A stretch of DNA of 46,528 nucleotides, taken from IMG/VR virus record IMGVR_UViG_3300033148_008098, positions 1-46,528 of that record; one strand, given 5' to 3'. Shown here one piece after another: positions 12,629 through 19,870 of the stretch. Numbering within the stretch: the stretch's first letter is position 1; each line of letters begins with the position of its first letter. The notes beneath the pieces were generated by a model. It was not told the origin of the DNA. It was given only the letters and a program-made list of their open reading frames with translations, and ran no database searches. This DNA comes from a virus. A program made the translations under genes and the position numbers.

Positions 12629-13825
12629 ATGGGACAAGAATCAATCGGCACGCCACCATCTGTCGAGGAAAGGCATGAGAAAGGATTCAACGGGATCTAC
12701 ATCCCGTGGCACGTTTTCGAGCTGATTGAGCTGAAAAAACTGAAAGCAATAGACGTCTTGATACTGTGCACGATTCATTCGTTGTGTCACAAAGGTCGAG
12801 GATGCTTTGCATCGAATGCCTACTTGGGCAAGTGCGTTGGAGTGAGTGAGAAGCGGGCTAGCGAAATCATATCAAAACTGCGGCAGTTGAATCTTGTCAT
12901 GACCACTGCCTACGACGGAAGGCGGCGGACGCTGCAAGTAATTTACAACATGAACCCGGCGGAGTTGCAACGAGAGACTCCCGAAAAACGGGGAGTCAGA
13001 CTCCGAAAGACTCCCGAAAAACGGGGAGTCAGACTCCGAAAGACTCCCGAAAAACGGGGAGTCTGGTTCCCGAAAAACGGGGAGTCTGGTTCCCGAAAAA
13101 CGGGGACAGAGATTATAAGGGGAGAGTCCTCAGAAAGAGATCAAGATCATAAGTCTATGTCCGAGGGAAAACCCTCGGACCGAACAAGCGAGACTTCATC
13201 TCTTTCAGACGAAGGAAAACAAGCAGTTTCTCCGTCGTCTGAAAGCAATGGCTCGCATCGTCGAAGAAAGAAGAAAAGGCAGCCGTCGGCGTGGGATGAA
13301 AGAGCAGCCCACAAGTTCGCCGAAGTGGTGAAGACCTATCGTAAGGTTCAAAAGAACAGTGATCTGCGTCAGTGGGCCAACGTCTTTCGCCAGATGAGGG
13401 AAGTAGATGGCACGTCGAAGAAAGACATCGGCGAGACAATCGTATGGTACAGAAAGCACATCGGGGAAGATTATGTGCCGGAGGCGTTTTCTGCTGCTAC
13501 ATTTAGAAAGAAGTTCAACGAGGGAAAGTTCAAATCTGCCATGCGGCGATCGCAGAATGGTTCTGCTTCTAACGGTCGTCGCCGTCTCACCCGCGAGAAC
13601 ATGTGGAACGATCCGGATAATATACTCCCGTGTGGTATCTTGAAGATCGAAATTGGACGGGACGGTCGAGAGTACGACGGGTTGCTGCTGCACAAGATTC
13701 GCCGTCGTGTGTCGGAGAGATTCGGCCGTGGCCGCCCGCTGCCGGAGGAGTTGAAGATGTTGCTGGAGGAAGAGTTCCCGGGCGTAAAAGATGTGACGCC
13801 CTCGATAATAGGGGCGGTTCAGTAG
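12629..13825 (+). CDS. Replication initiator-like winged-helix protein
   Basis: Product of 398 residues; ATG 12629 is preceded by AGGAAAGGACGG. Residues 20-115 form a winged helix like phage replication-organiser proteins (FNGIYIPWHVFELIELKKL, then ASEIISKLRQLNLV and a wing at YDGRRRTLQVIYN). Residues about 117-160 are five short units of TPEKRGV/PKNGES type, encoded by a DNA repeat resembling iterons. A Ser-rich linker and a C-terminal helical domain (AAHKFAEVVKTYRKVQKNS) follow, like a helicase-loader region. The gene sits upstream of a DnaB-like helicase. An initiator whose binding sites lie inside its own gene parallels lambda O. The role is inferred, not proven. Confidence 0.65.
   Translation: MGQESIGTPPSVEERHEKGFNGIYIPWHVFELIELKKLKAIDVLILCTIHSLCHKGRGCFASNAYLGKCVGVSEKRASEIISKLRQLNLVMTTAYDGRRRTLQVIYNMNPAELQRETPEKRGVRLRKTPEKRGVRLRKTPEKRGVWFPKNGESGSRKTGTEIIRGESSERDQDHKSMSEGKPSDRTSETSSLSDEGKQAVSPSSESNGSHRRRKKKRQPSAWDERAAHKFAEVVKTYRKVQKNSDLRQWANVFRQMREVDGTSKKDIGETIVWYRKHIGEDYVPEAFSAATFRKKFNEGKFKSAMRRSQNGSASNGRRRLTRENMWNDPDNILPCGILKIEIGRDGREYDGLLLHKIRRRVSERFGRGRPLPEELKMLLEEEFPGVKDVTPSIIGAVQ
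12976..13105 (+). repeat. Five iteron-like repeats, candidate replication origin
   Basis: The 14-base core CCCGAAAAACGGGG occurs five times, at 12980-12993, 13013-13026, 13046-13059, 13069-13082 and 13092-13105. The spacings are 33, 33, 23 and 23 bases, roughly helical multiples. Each core is flanked by GACTC/GAGTC halves, so copies can form hairpins. The array keeps the reading frame of the initiator gene. This is the arrangement of lambda-type origins, with iterons in the initiator coding sequence. Confidence 0.65.
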
Positions 13826-13841
13826 TAAGTAGGGTCGATTC

Positions 13842-14024
13842 GTGGATGAATTTCAGATGTCTTGCTCGCGGATGACAGTATTGGTCGTGGTAGATCACTC
13901 TGGCAGGATCGTCGAAACGGCTCCGATTGTGCAAAAGTTTGTCGGGCAGGGATTCGACGACTTGCGAGGGTGGATGCAGAAGATTGGTGGAAGTGTAAGA
14001 GTGACAAGATTGGGAGGAGAGTAG
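13842..14024 (+). CDS. Small hypothetical protein
   Basis: Product of 60 residues with a GTG start (13842), AGTAGGG upstream, or ATG 13857 as an alternative. It is a short alpha/beta protein (MTVLVVVDHSGRIVETAP, then FDDLRGWMQKIGG). It ends two bases before the GTG of the acidic peptide gene, with GGGAGGAGAG inside its tail as that gene's ribosome site. Function unknown. Confidence 0.45.
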   Translation: MDEFQMSCSRMTVLVVVDHSGRIVETAPIVQKFVGQGFDDLRGWMQKIGGSVRVTRLGGE

Positions 14025-14025
14025 G

Positions 14026-14148
14026 GTGAGAGGGCAAAACGAGTCGCGACGAGAGATTGAAGAGGGGTTGGTAGAATTGCCGGAAGATGGAGAATGGGAA
14101 GACGAGGAATGGGAAGAAGAAGAATGGGAAGAATCCCAAGGAGACTGA
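14026..14148 (+). CDS. 40-residue acidic Trp-Glu peptide
   Basis: GTG 14026 with GGGAGGAGAG nine bases upstream opens a 40-codon frame to TGA 14146-14148. The product starts with a basic stretch (RGQNESRRE) and ends in a run of tryptophans spaced by five residues in acid-rich sequence (GEWEDEEWEEEEWEESQ). Such tails may mimic DNA or the acidic tails of ssDNA-binding proteins. Its strong ribosome site, codon use and position between two replication genes support a real gene that is easily missed by size filters. Confidence 0.5.
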   Translation: MRGQNESRREIEEGLVELPEDGEWEDEEWEEEEWEESQGD

Positions 14149-14180
14149 TGGTCCTTAGTTGTTTTCCCCAAAGGGGGGTC

Positions 14181-14272
14181 GATCCCCTGGTTTCGATTCT
14201 AAGGGGTTTCTCGAGGCTCCCCTTCCCCCAAGACCTTTTCGGAGAACACCCGCCCAGAATCGAAGCCAGGGG
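14181..14272. repeat. Dispersed inverted-repeat element, copy A
   Basis: Bases 14181-14235 are, as reverse complement, closely matched by 31554-31609: 16 of 16 bases at one end (14220-14235) and 25 of 26 at the other (14181-14206), with a diverged middle. Copy A also holds an internal inverted repeat, CCCCTGGTTTCGATTCT (14184-14200) with AGAATCGAAGCCAGGGG (14256-14272), one G-T pair in 17. A CCCC-AAA-GGGG hairpin lies just upstream at 14166-14176. The element stands in the gap before the helicase gene. Confidence 0.75.
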
Positions 14273-14327
14273 AAGGGTGGCGACGATAGAAGAGGTTAAG
14301 TAGCAGTAAGGGAGGGAATGACGTTGA

Positions 14328-15692
14328 ATGAAGACTGTGCGATACAGCGGAGACGTTGCCAGACGAGTACTGATCGGCATGGTCACCGATCGTACGGTCT
14401 GTGCGAGGGTAGCTTCGCGGTGGACTCTAGATGGCCTCTTTGCCAACCGGTGGGAGAATATGGTGGGGGCTTGGTGTGTAAGGCATTTTGCTCGGTATGG
14501 CCAGCCGATTGGTCGGGCTATCGAGGCGACGTTCCAAGAATGGGCGGACAAGAGGACGGACGAGGAGACGATCAGACTGGCCGAGCGATTTCTCAATGCT
14601 TTGAGCGACGAGTACGATCGAGAGGATTGTTTGGCTTCGGATTATCTGCTCGATCAGGCAGGACGGCATTTCAATGCAGTACGGATGAGACGTCTCATGG
14701 AGGAAGTAGAGACGGACATCGAGTTGGGCCAAGTGGACGACGCAGCCGAGCGACTCCAATCGTTCCGCCGGGTGGAGTTGGGACTTGGCTCTGTTTGCTC
14801 TCCAGCTTTGGAGTTTGGGCTGTGGGCGGATGCTTTCGATTCCGAGCAAGCTCGCCCGTTAATCGAATATCCGGATCCGTTCGGCGAATTCGTCGGCGAT
14901 GTGTTCTCCCGAGATTCGTTTGTCTCGATTGTTGGAGCTTTCGCACGAGGAAAGTCGTGGTGGTTGCAGGACATCGTCTTTCGGGCCGTCCGGCAAAAGC
15001 GGCGGGTGTTGATGGTGGATTGTGGGGACATGACTCGTCGTCAGGTGTTGAAGAGGATGGGACAACGAGCTGCTCGGAGACCGAAGCGAACAATGGTTGT
15101 GGAATGGCCTGTCCGCTTCGAGTCTATAGAAGAAGGACCGATAATAGAGAAGAGGAAGTTGAAGGCGGTCGGGGCGAGAGAAGCGTTTCGAGCGTGGAGT
15201 CGATTTGATAGAGTAGGGAGGTTTCGATTGGAAGTTCATTCGTCCGGATCATTATCAGCAGAGCAGCTCGCAGCTCATGTCGCGAATGGAGAGCGAGAAG
15301 GATGGGTGCCGGATGTCGTTGTGGTGGACTACGCTGATCTTCTCGCTCTCCCTCGCGGCATGGAAAAGAGAGACGGGATAGATGAGACATGGCGTCGATT
15401 GCGAAGAATGTCACAAGATTTCCATTGTTGCGTTGTGACAGGCACGCAGGCAGACGCTGCTTCCTATCGAGCCGGCTTGGTTCGGGCTGGAAATTTCTCT
15501 GATTCGCGAACGAAGAATGATCACGTTACGGCTGCTTTCGGGCTGAATGTTGGAGACGAAGATAGGGAAAAGGGTGTGACTCGTGTGAACTGGTTGAAGC
15601 GACGAGACGAAGCGTTCTCGGAGAATTGGCAGGTGCATGTGGCAGGTTGTTTGGCTGTCGGTTGTCCGTTGGTGGTGAGTTGCAGTGAATGA
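14328..15692 (+). CDS. DnaB-like replicative helicase
   Basis: Product of 454 residues, ATG 14328 behind GGGAGGG. The N-terminal 180 residues are helical (primase/helicase N-domain type). Walker A is GAFARGKS (203-210) and Walker B is VVVVDYADLL (Asp at 334), followed by a THxxR-like HCCVVTGTQAD block and an Arg region near the end. The VDYADLL pattern is typical of phage RecA-fold replicative helicases. With the primase at 10677 and initiator at 12629 it completes a replisome entry set. There is no intein, and length is normal for phage DnaB relatives. Confidence 0.8.
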   Translation: MKTVRYSGDVARRVLIGMVTDRTVCARVASRWTLDGLFANRWENMVGAWCVRHFARYGQPIGRAIEATFQEWADKRTDEETIRLAERFLNALSDEYDREDCLASDYLLDQAGRHFNAVRMRRLMEEVETDIELGQVDDAAERLQSFRRVELGLGSVCSPALEFGLWADAFDSEQARPLIEYPDPFGEFVGDVFSRDSFVSIVGAFARGKSWWLQDIVFRAVRQKRRVLMVDCGDMTRRQVLKRMGQRAARRPKRTMVVEWPVRFESIEEGPIIEKRKLKAVGAREAFRAWSRFDRVGRFRLEVHSSGSLSAEQLAAHVANGEREGWVPDVVVVDYADLLALPRGMEKRDGIDETWRRLRRMSQDFHCCVVTGTQADAASYRAGLVRAGNFSDSRTKNDHVTAAFGLNVGDEDREKGVTRVNWLKRRDEAFSENWQVHVAGCLAVGCPLVVSCSE

Positions 15693-15694
15693 TC

Positions 15695-15810
15695 GGCTCC
15701 GTGGTGGAATGACAGACATAGGGCGAGACGCATGATGGTAATCGTCCTGCCTTTGGGTTCGCGAAGATCGTGCCCTTAACAGGTTGCAGGTGCAAGTCCT
15801 GCCGGAGCCA
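15695..15810 (+). tRNA. tRNA-like element with an enlarged anticodon region
   Basis: Acceptor GGCTCCG (15695-15701) pairs perfectly with CGGAGCC (15803-15809), with discriminator A15810. A D-arm GTG/CAT with a GAATGACAGA loop resembles leucine tRNAs. The T-arm is GCAGG-TGCAAGT-CCTGC (15786-15802). The middle does not fold normally: AGGGCGAGACG (15720-15730) and CGTCCTGCCTT (15743-15753) pair over 11 positions with one mismatch and leave a 12-base loop. At 116 nt it is too long for a standard type II tRNA, position 55 is G instead of T, and no CCA is encoded. It could be a degenerate tRNA-Leu, a tRNA mimic or a tRNA with a small insertion. Confidence 0.45.
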
Positions 15811-15813
15811 TTT

Positions 15814-15933
15814 GGACAGACGAGGGATTTGTGTGGGTTGAGTTTCGGTGTAGCCCCACACTGGGAGGTAATAGGGAGTGGAGTAAGGCCGGAGAATAAA
15901 CCGGCGCCAGGTCGATACTCGTGTAGTTTGTCC
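15814..15933 (+). ncRNA. Second foldable RNA next to the tRNA-like element
   Basis: GGACAGAC (15814-15821) and GTTTGTCC (15926-15933) pair with one G-T and close a domain. Inside are hairpin GTGTGGG (15831-15837)/CCCACAC (15855-15861) and hairpin GCCGG (15888-15892)/CCGGC (15901-15905). This three-way arrangement lies between the tRNA-like element and the gene at 15978. Frames in the region have no good start sites. It may be part of the same transcript or a leader structure for the downstream operon; no known RNA family is identified. Confidence 0.4.
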
Positions 15934-15977
15934 TGTTTTGGTTGGTTCCATGGTTTGCGCATACACAGGAGAACAAA

Positions 15978-16787
15978 ATGAGGGTGAGTACAGAAGATGC
16001 TGTTGCCATCTGCCAGGATTATGGATTTCTAACGGCAGATGGATGGACGGAAGAGAAGCTGTCGAAGAAGTTGGGTGAGCTGGTGCAGCTCTACCGCTCC
16101 GGCGAGTTTGAGGTAGGGGATAACAGATTGGAGGACCTGTTGAAGCAATTGGCTGTGGCAGATGAGGCTGGAGAGCAGTTGGAGATCGGTGATGGAGAGG
16201 ATCTTGGTCCGAAAGATGAAAAGGCTGTTGTTGAGGGCTGTCCGTTGGGAATTAACGATCGCGTGATCGTGCGGGATGGTGATGTTGATTGGAAGGGGAT
16301 CGTGGACGAGGTTCTTGGGCCGGATTATGTGATGGTCCGTGATCGGGCAGGGGAAACTTGGGAGGTGGCAGTGGAGACGTGTGAGCTGAAGAAGCGAGCT
16401 TCCGAGAGCGAAGTTTCCGAGCCGACAGTTGAAAAGTCTGAGCGGGAACGGAAGTCTCCGAAAGATGAGGATGAAGCGGAGATCCGTAGTCTTCAGGAGC
16501 GCATTCGGGCTTTGAAGAAGAAGAAGAAGAGGAATAGTGGAGGCAGGAAGACGAAGCCCAAGAAGTTGCGACGGGATGAGATCGCCATCCGTGTGCTGCG
16601 AGCGCATCCAGAGGGGGGCATTTTAGAGCATCTGGCTGAGGAGGTGGAGGAGCGGTGGGAGAAGCAGGGACGTCAGGCCAATCTCCAAGCGTCGACATCG
16701 ACGCTCAAGCGATTGGTGAAAGCCGGCATTTTGTTCGGACTGCTCAAGATGGACGGGAGGAAGGTGTTGTGGATCGATTCCGAGTGA
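15978..16787 (+). CDS. KOW/Tudor-like plus winged-helix protein, function unknown
   Basis: Product of 269 residues; ATG 15978 follows ACAGGAGAAC. The N-terminus is acidic and helical. Residues about 95-140 form a small beta barrel (INDRVIVRDGDVDWKGIV, then DYVMVRDRAGETWEV), like KOW or Tudor folds. A Lys/Glu-rich coiled linker (IRSLQERIRALKKKKKR) leads to a C-terminal winged-helix unit (EIAIRVLRAHPEGGILEHLAE, then STLKRLVKAGILFGL). It overlaps the queD start and opens the deazaguanine operon. It may be a regulator or nucleic-acid adaptor; the family is not recognised. Confidence 0.55.
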   Translation: MRVSTEDAVAICQDYGFLTADGWTEEKLSKKLGELVQLYRSGEFEVGDNRLEDLLKQLAVADEAGEQLEIGDGEDLGPKDEKAVVEGCPLGINDRVIVRDGDVDWKGIVDEVLGPDYVMVRDRAGETWEVAVETCELKKRASESEVSEPTVEKSERERKSPKDEDEAEIRSLQERIRALKKKKKRNSGGRKTKPKKLRRDEIAIRVLRAHPEGGILEHLAEEVEERWEKQGRQANLQASTSTLKRLVKAGILFGLLKMDGRKVLWIDSE

Positions 16788-17185
16788 CGAGACGATTCGA
16801 GTTTGACTCTGCCCATCGGCTCTGCGGTTATGATGGGCCGTGTGGACGAATACATGGCCATCGTTACGTGTTGGAAGTCACGTTGGAAGGGCAGGGTCTG
16901 GACGAGATGGATATGCTTGTTGACTTTGCACAAATCAAGTCTCTGGTGCAACCTTTGATTGATGGATGGGACCACAATTCTTTGCTTTGGCACGCCGATC
17001 CGTTATGCGAAAAGGTAAATGCCGTGGTGCCGTTGTCTTCGCAGCCGACAGCGGAGACAATAGCCCGGCTGGTTTGGTGGTTCGTCGTCGAAACTATGGA
17101 GTGGGCAGAGATTAAGGGTGTTCGTTTGGTGAACGTCCGACTTTATGAGACTCCTGATTGTTGGGTGGACTACAGCGATGTCTGA
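16769..17185 (+). CDS. queD: QueD, 6-carboxytetrahydropterin synthase
   Basis: Product of 138 residues with a GTG start at 16769 (GGGAGGAAGG upstream; GTG 16784, overlapping the previous TGA, is an alternative). The PTPS/QueD fold is evident: RRFEFDSAHRL near the start, Cys25 followed by RIHGH (His29 and His31 for zinc), LVDFAQIK, WDHNSLL, the PTAETIA motif and RLYETPD. It converts 7,8-dihydroneopterin triphosphate to 6-carboxy-5,6,7,8-tetrahydropterin, the second step to preQ0. It is the first of seven overlapping deazaguanine genes. Confidence 0.9.
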   Translation: MDRFRVTRRFEFDSAHRLCGYDGPCGRIHGHRYVLEVTLEGQGLDEMDMLVDFAQIKSLVQPLIDGWDHNSLLWHADPLCEKVNAVVPLSSQPTAETIARLVWWFVVETMEWAEIKGVRLVNVRLYETPDCWVDYSDV

Positions 17186-18071
17186 CGTGATGGACCTGAC
17201 GAATCTGTCGTGCGGTATGTCTTATGCTGATCAGTATGGGAAGTGGCTTGAGTTGTTCAAGCGGGTAGCGGAAGCTAGGGATATCCAGGTGATGAACTCA
17301 CCAAGATCGTGGCGACCGCTGCTTCTGTATTTGGGAGCAGATACGTTTGGAGAGCGAGTCCATTTTGTGGAAGACGAATTGGTTGGGGACACACAGTTAG
17401 GATTTGCTACGGCCGAGCGGAAAGGTATGGAGCGAGAGTATGTGGAGAGCGTGTGCTCACTTCGGCCAGAACTTGCGGACGCATTGTGGAAGAGCGATTG
17501 TCAGTGGCAGACGGTTGGCCGTCGTCACACTATGAAGAGGGAATTCGTAGTGGCCAATTATCTTGCCTATTATCGACCGGAGATCTTGGAATATTTGACT
17601 CTGCTGGAGTCGTATGAGAAGCCGAATCATGTGCAGAACTGCGTCGTGACGAGTTGTAGTGCAGACAAGCCTTATCCTGCAGTGTTGCACAAAGCTATAG
17701 CGTCAGTGCTTCCAGATGATTCGTGGCATCAAGTTATTGCGACGGGCGTTCTAGGCGTCGTGCCACAAGAGCTTTGGAGTCGGATGCCATTATACGATTC
17801 TGGTGTTGCTAACAAGTGGCGATGCCAAGTAGCATGGGAAGGCTATTTGGCAAAGACTTCGTATCGTAGGGTTGTTCTCTATACGGAGTTCTATGCTTCG
17901 TGTGTGATGCGTGCTGCATCACACATGATAGCTGCTGGTTCAATAGAGGCCGTGCTGCCAGTTGGAGGTCAGAATGACTACGTAGATTTGGTTGCACCGG
18001 AGTGGCTAGGGCGTTTGGAAGCTGTGCTTCAAGTAGAGCCGCCTCGTGCTTCTGCTCGATTTCTTTTGTGA
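17178..18071 (+). CDS. ArcS-core-like protein acting on deazaguanine (DpdL-like?)
   Basis: Product of 297 residues, start ATG 17178 overlapping the queD stop by eight bases (ATG 17190 is an alternative). The segment VTSCSADKPYPAVLH (Cys160, Lys164, Pro165, Tyr166, His171) matches the C-x3-KPY-xn-H signature of the archaeosine synthase (ArcS) core, although the final His is one residue closer than in archaeal ArcS. ArcS changes the nitrile of preQ0 in tRNA to a formamidine with lysine as cofactor. Phage relatives are thought to modify the inserted preQ0. Substrate and product here are inferred from context only. Confidence 0.65.
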   Translation: MSDVMDLTNLSCGMSYADQYGKWLELFKRVAEARDIQVMNSPRSWRPLLLYLGADTFGERVHFVEDELVGDTQLGFATAERKGMEREYVESVCSLRPELADALWKSDCQWQTVGRRHTMKREFVVANYLAYYRPEILEYLTLLESYEKPNHVQNCVVTSCSADKPYPAVLHKAIASVLPDDSWHQVIATGVLGVVPQELWSRMPLYDSGVANKWRCQVAWEGYLAKTSYRRVVLYTEFYASCVMRAASHMIAAGSIEAVLPVGGQNDYVDLVAPEWLGRLEAVLQVEPPRASARFLL

Positions 18072-18085
18072 ATGGGAACGGATGA

Positions 18086-18739
18086 ATGAAGAAGAGCGTT
18101 TTAATCTACTCTGGTGGTTTGGATTCGACAGTGCTACTTTGTTCACTGCTGGATGAAGGGCGGCAGCTGAAGGCATTGGGATTCGACTATGGCCAGCGGC
18201 ACAAGCGAGAACTGGCTGCGGGAGCGTCGATAGCGGCAGATCTTGGCGTCGACTATCGAGTCGTCGAACTCCCATTGGGTTCACTCTTAGTGTCAGCCTT
18301 GACTCGTCTGGAGTTGGACGTGCCGGAGGGACATTACGAGGATGAGAATATGAAGCGTACTGTAGTACCGAATCGGAATATGATTATGCTTGCTATAGCG
18401 ATCGGCTACTGCTCGAGCATCAAATTCGATTCAGTTTGTTTTGCTGTTCATACTGGGGACCATGCTATCTATCCAGATTGTCGACCTGAGTTTGTGGCAG
18501 CCATGAAGAAAGTTGCTCGACTTTGCGATTGGCGATCGATAGAGGTCGAAGCTCCGCTTCTTAGTTTGTCGAAAGCGGACATCGTCGTTTTGGGTTCTCG
18601 TATATCAGCACCTTTCGCACAGACATGGACTTGCTATCTAGGATTAGACAAGCATTGCGGGAAGTGTGGTTCGTGCATCGAGCGGCGGGAAGCATTCATG
18701 CTGGCGGGAGTAGAAGACCCAACGCAGTATATCGCATAG
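18086..18739 (+). CDS. queC: QueC, 7-cyano-7-deazaguanine (preQ0) synthase
   Basis: Product of 217 residues, ATG 18086. The PP-loop SGGLDS is at residues 9-14, and a zinc site at the C-terminus uses Cys183, Cys191, Cys194 and Cys197 (HCGKCGSC), as in bacterial QueC. The mid-region YGQRHKRELAAG and PNRNMIML are also canonical. It converts 7-carboxy-7-deazaguanine to preQ0 with ATP and ammonia. No glutamine amidotransferase domain is fused, so it is not a Gat-QueC. Confidence 0.95.
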   Translation: MKKSVLIYSGGLDSTVLLCSLLDEGRQLKALGFDYGQRHKRELAAGASIAADLGVDYRVVELPLGSLLVSALTRLELDVPEGHYEDENMKRTVVPNRNMIMLAIAIGYCSSIKFDSVCFAVHTGDHAIYPDCRPEFVAAMKKVARLCDWRSIEVEAPLLSLSKADIVVLGSRISAPFAQTWTCYLGLDKHCGKCGSCIERREAFMLAGVEDPTQYIA

Positions 18740-18748
18740 GGAGTGGAT

Positions 18749-19246
18749 ATGCATCTCATGATGGAGTACACGTTCCATGCTAGTCACTGGAACGAAGAGT
18801 TCTTCGAAGTTGAGAAGATCTATCAAGCACATGCTTTCGAGTTATTACGGAATCAGCATGGGCATTTATGGACTGTGAGGGTCGACGTGAGTGGTGATGC
18901 TCCGGGTGGTGTTGTATGCGACTACAATGATGTGCAAGCCCTGATTCATACGTTGGATTTCACTTTTCTACCGCTTCACCCTTTGACGTTAGGGTATCTG
19001 GCTGCTCGCGAGGGAGTGACAGTAGAGGAGTTGATGCTTCTACCAGTCTGGGGAACGTGTGGAAAGTTGGAGGTGTTGCTTGCTGCTCTTACGAGAAGAT
19101 TGGCGAGCTTGATCGCTAGACCTGGCTTGAAGCAGATGGTAGTGCATCTGTATGAGACGGGGCCGGAAGCGGCAAGAAATGTTAAGTCTCTAAGTGCTAG
19201 CGAGTTGGTGGTATTCGATATGGATGGGAAACCGAGCTATGTCTGA
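18749..19246 (+). CDS. Second QueD/PTPS-like protein without the catalytic Cys
   Basis: Product of 165 residues; ATG 18749 is preferred, five bases after GGGAG (GTG 18743 is in frame). The PTPS fold is recognisable: YTFHASHW at the start, QHGHLWTV in place of CGRxHGH, a CDYNDVQALI block like VDFxxIK, and VVHLYETGPE at the end. The Cys four residues before the first His of HGH in queD is Leu here, so ordinary QueD chemistry is doubtful, while the zinc histidines look kept. It may be a diverged partner, a lyase with another substrate, or a structural subunit. It lies inside the operon between queC and queE. Confidence 0.75.
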   Translation: MHLMMEYTFHASHWNEEFFEVEKIYQAHAFELLRNQHGHLWTVRVDVSGDAPGGVVCDYNDVQALIHTLDFTFLPLHPLTLGYLAAREGVTVEELMLLPVWGTCGKLEVLLAALTRRLASLIARPGLKQMVVHLYETGPEAARNVKSLSASELVVFDMDGKPSYV

Positions 19247-19859
19247 GTTGCTGGAAGTTGTGGATATTTGGAAGACAATCCAAGGGGAAGGCCCCTTTGT
19301 GGGCCATCCAGCAGTATTTGTCCGCCTTGCTGGATGTAATCTGAGTTGCCCGTGGTGTGATACAGATCATCAGACGGGCAAGCAACAGATGTCTCCGCAG
19401 CAGATCTGCGATAGAGTAGACATGCTAGGGGACAATGCCCGTCTTGTAGTGGTGACCGGAGGGGAGCCTTTTTTTCAAGATGGAGTCTGTGATCTGTTAG
19501 CAATGCTCGCTTTGTATCATGCGGTGCAGGTAGAGACGAATGGGACGATTTATCCGTTGGAGAAAGTGCCTCGGTCGGTCAAAGTTGTCTGCTGTCCAAA
19601 GCCGGAGAGTAAGGTCAGTCCGCATTGGCGTTACCGAGTCGATGCGTGGAAGTACTTGGTGCAGGCTGGCTGCTTGTCGGGTAGAGGATTGCCGATGGAC
19701 GTTGAGCCCCCACCTGGAGGTGTGCCAGTTTACTTGCAGCCGATGGATGAGCGGGATGATGAGAAGAATCGGCAAAACCTTGAGGAGGCAGTCCGGGCTT
19801 GCCTTAATTGTGGGTATGTGCTCAGTGTCCAGCTACACAAGATTATAGGGGTGGAGTAG
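19239..19859 (+). CDS. queE: QueE, 7-carboxy-7-deazaguanine synthase
   Basis: Product of 206 residues, ATG 19239 overlapping the preceding stop. Radical-SAM cysteines are CNLSCPWC (Cys33, Cys37, Cys40); the substrate loop IQGEGPFVGHPAVFVRLAG precedes them and the SAM-binding VVVTGGEPFFQ follows. It turns 6-carboxytetrahydropterin into 7-carboxy-7-deazaguanine. The length is close to that of typical bacterial QueE. It is part of the operon with 8- to 10-base overlaps and short gaps. Confidence 0.95.
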   Translation: MSELLEVVDIWKTIQGEGPFVGHPAVFVRLAGCNLSCPWCDTDHQTGKQQMSPQQICDRVDMLGDNARLVVVTGGEPFFQDGVCDLLAMLALYHAVQVETNGTIYPLEKVPRSVKVVCCPKPESKVSPHWRYRVDAWKYLVQAGCLSGRGLPMDVEPPPGGVPVYLQPMDERDDEKNRQNLEEAVRACLNCGYVLSVQLHKIIGVE

Positions 19860-19870
19860 GAGATGAAGGG

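Noticed and set aside
12976-13105. CRISPR array
   Set aside because: Repeats are short, spacers are not unique, and the frame is conserved; iterons within a coding sequence fit better.
14318-15208. Alternative plus-strand frame of 296 codons over the helicase gene
   Set aside because: The frame at 14328 has Walker A, Walker B and conserved helicase motifs; the other frame is Arg/Gly/Ser-rich noise.
15693-15977. tmRNA
   Set aside because: There is no tag-peptide frame or pseudoknot set, and the D-arm present here is tRNA-like rather than tmRNA-like.
15784-15981. Frame of 65 codons over the second RNA
   Set aside because: No start signal, overlaps the T-arm and two hairpins, and runs into the next gene in another frame.
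16655-16768. Longer queD start giving a 38-residue extension
   Set aside because: It overlaps the previous gene over 133 bases and adds residues not seen in QueD; GTG 16769 has a ribosome site.
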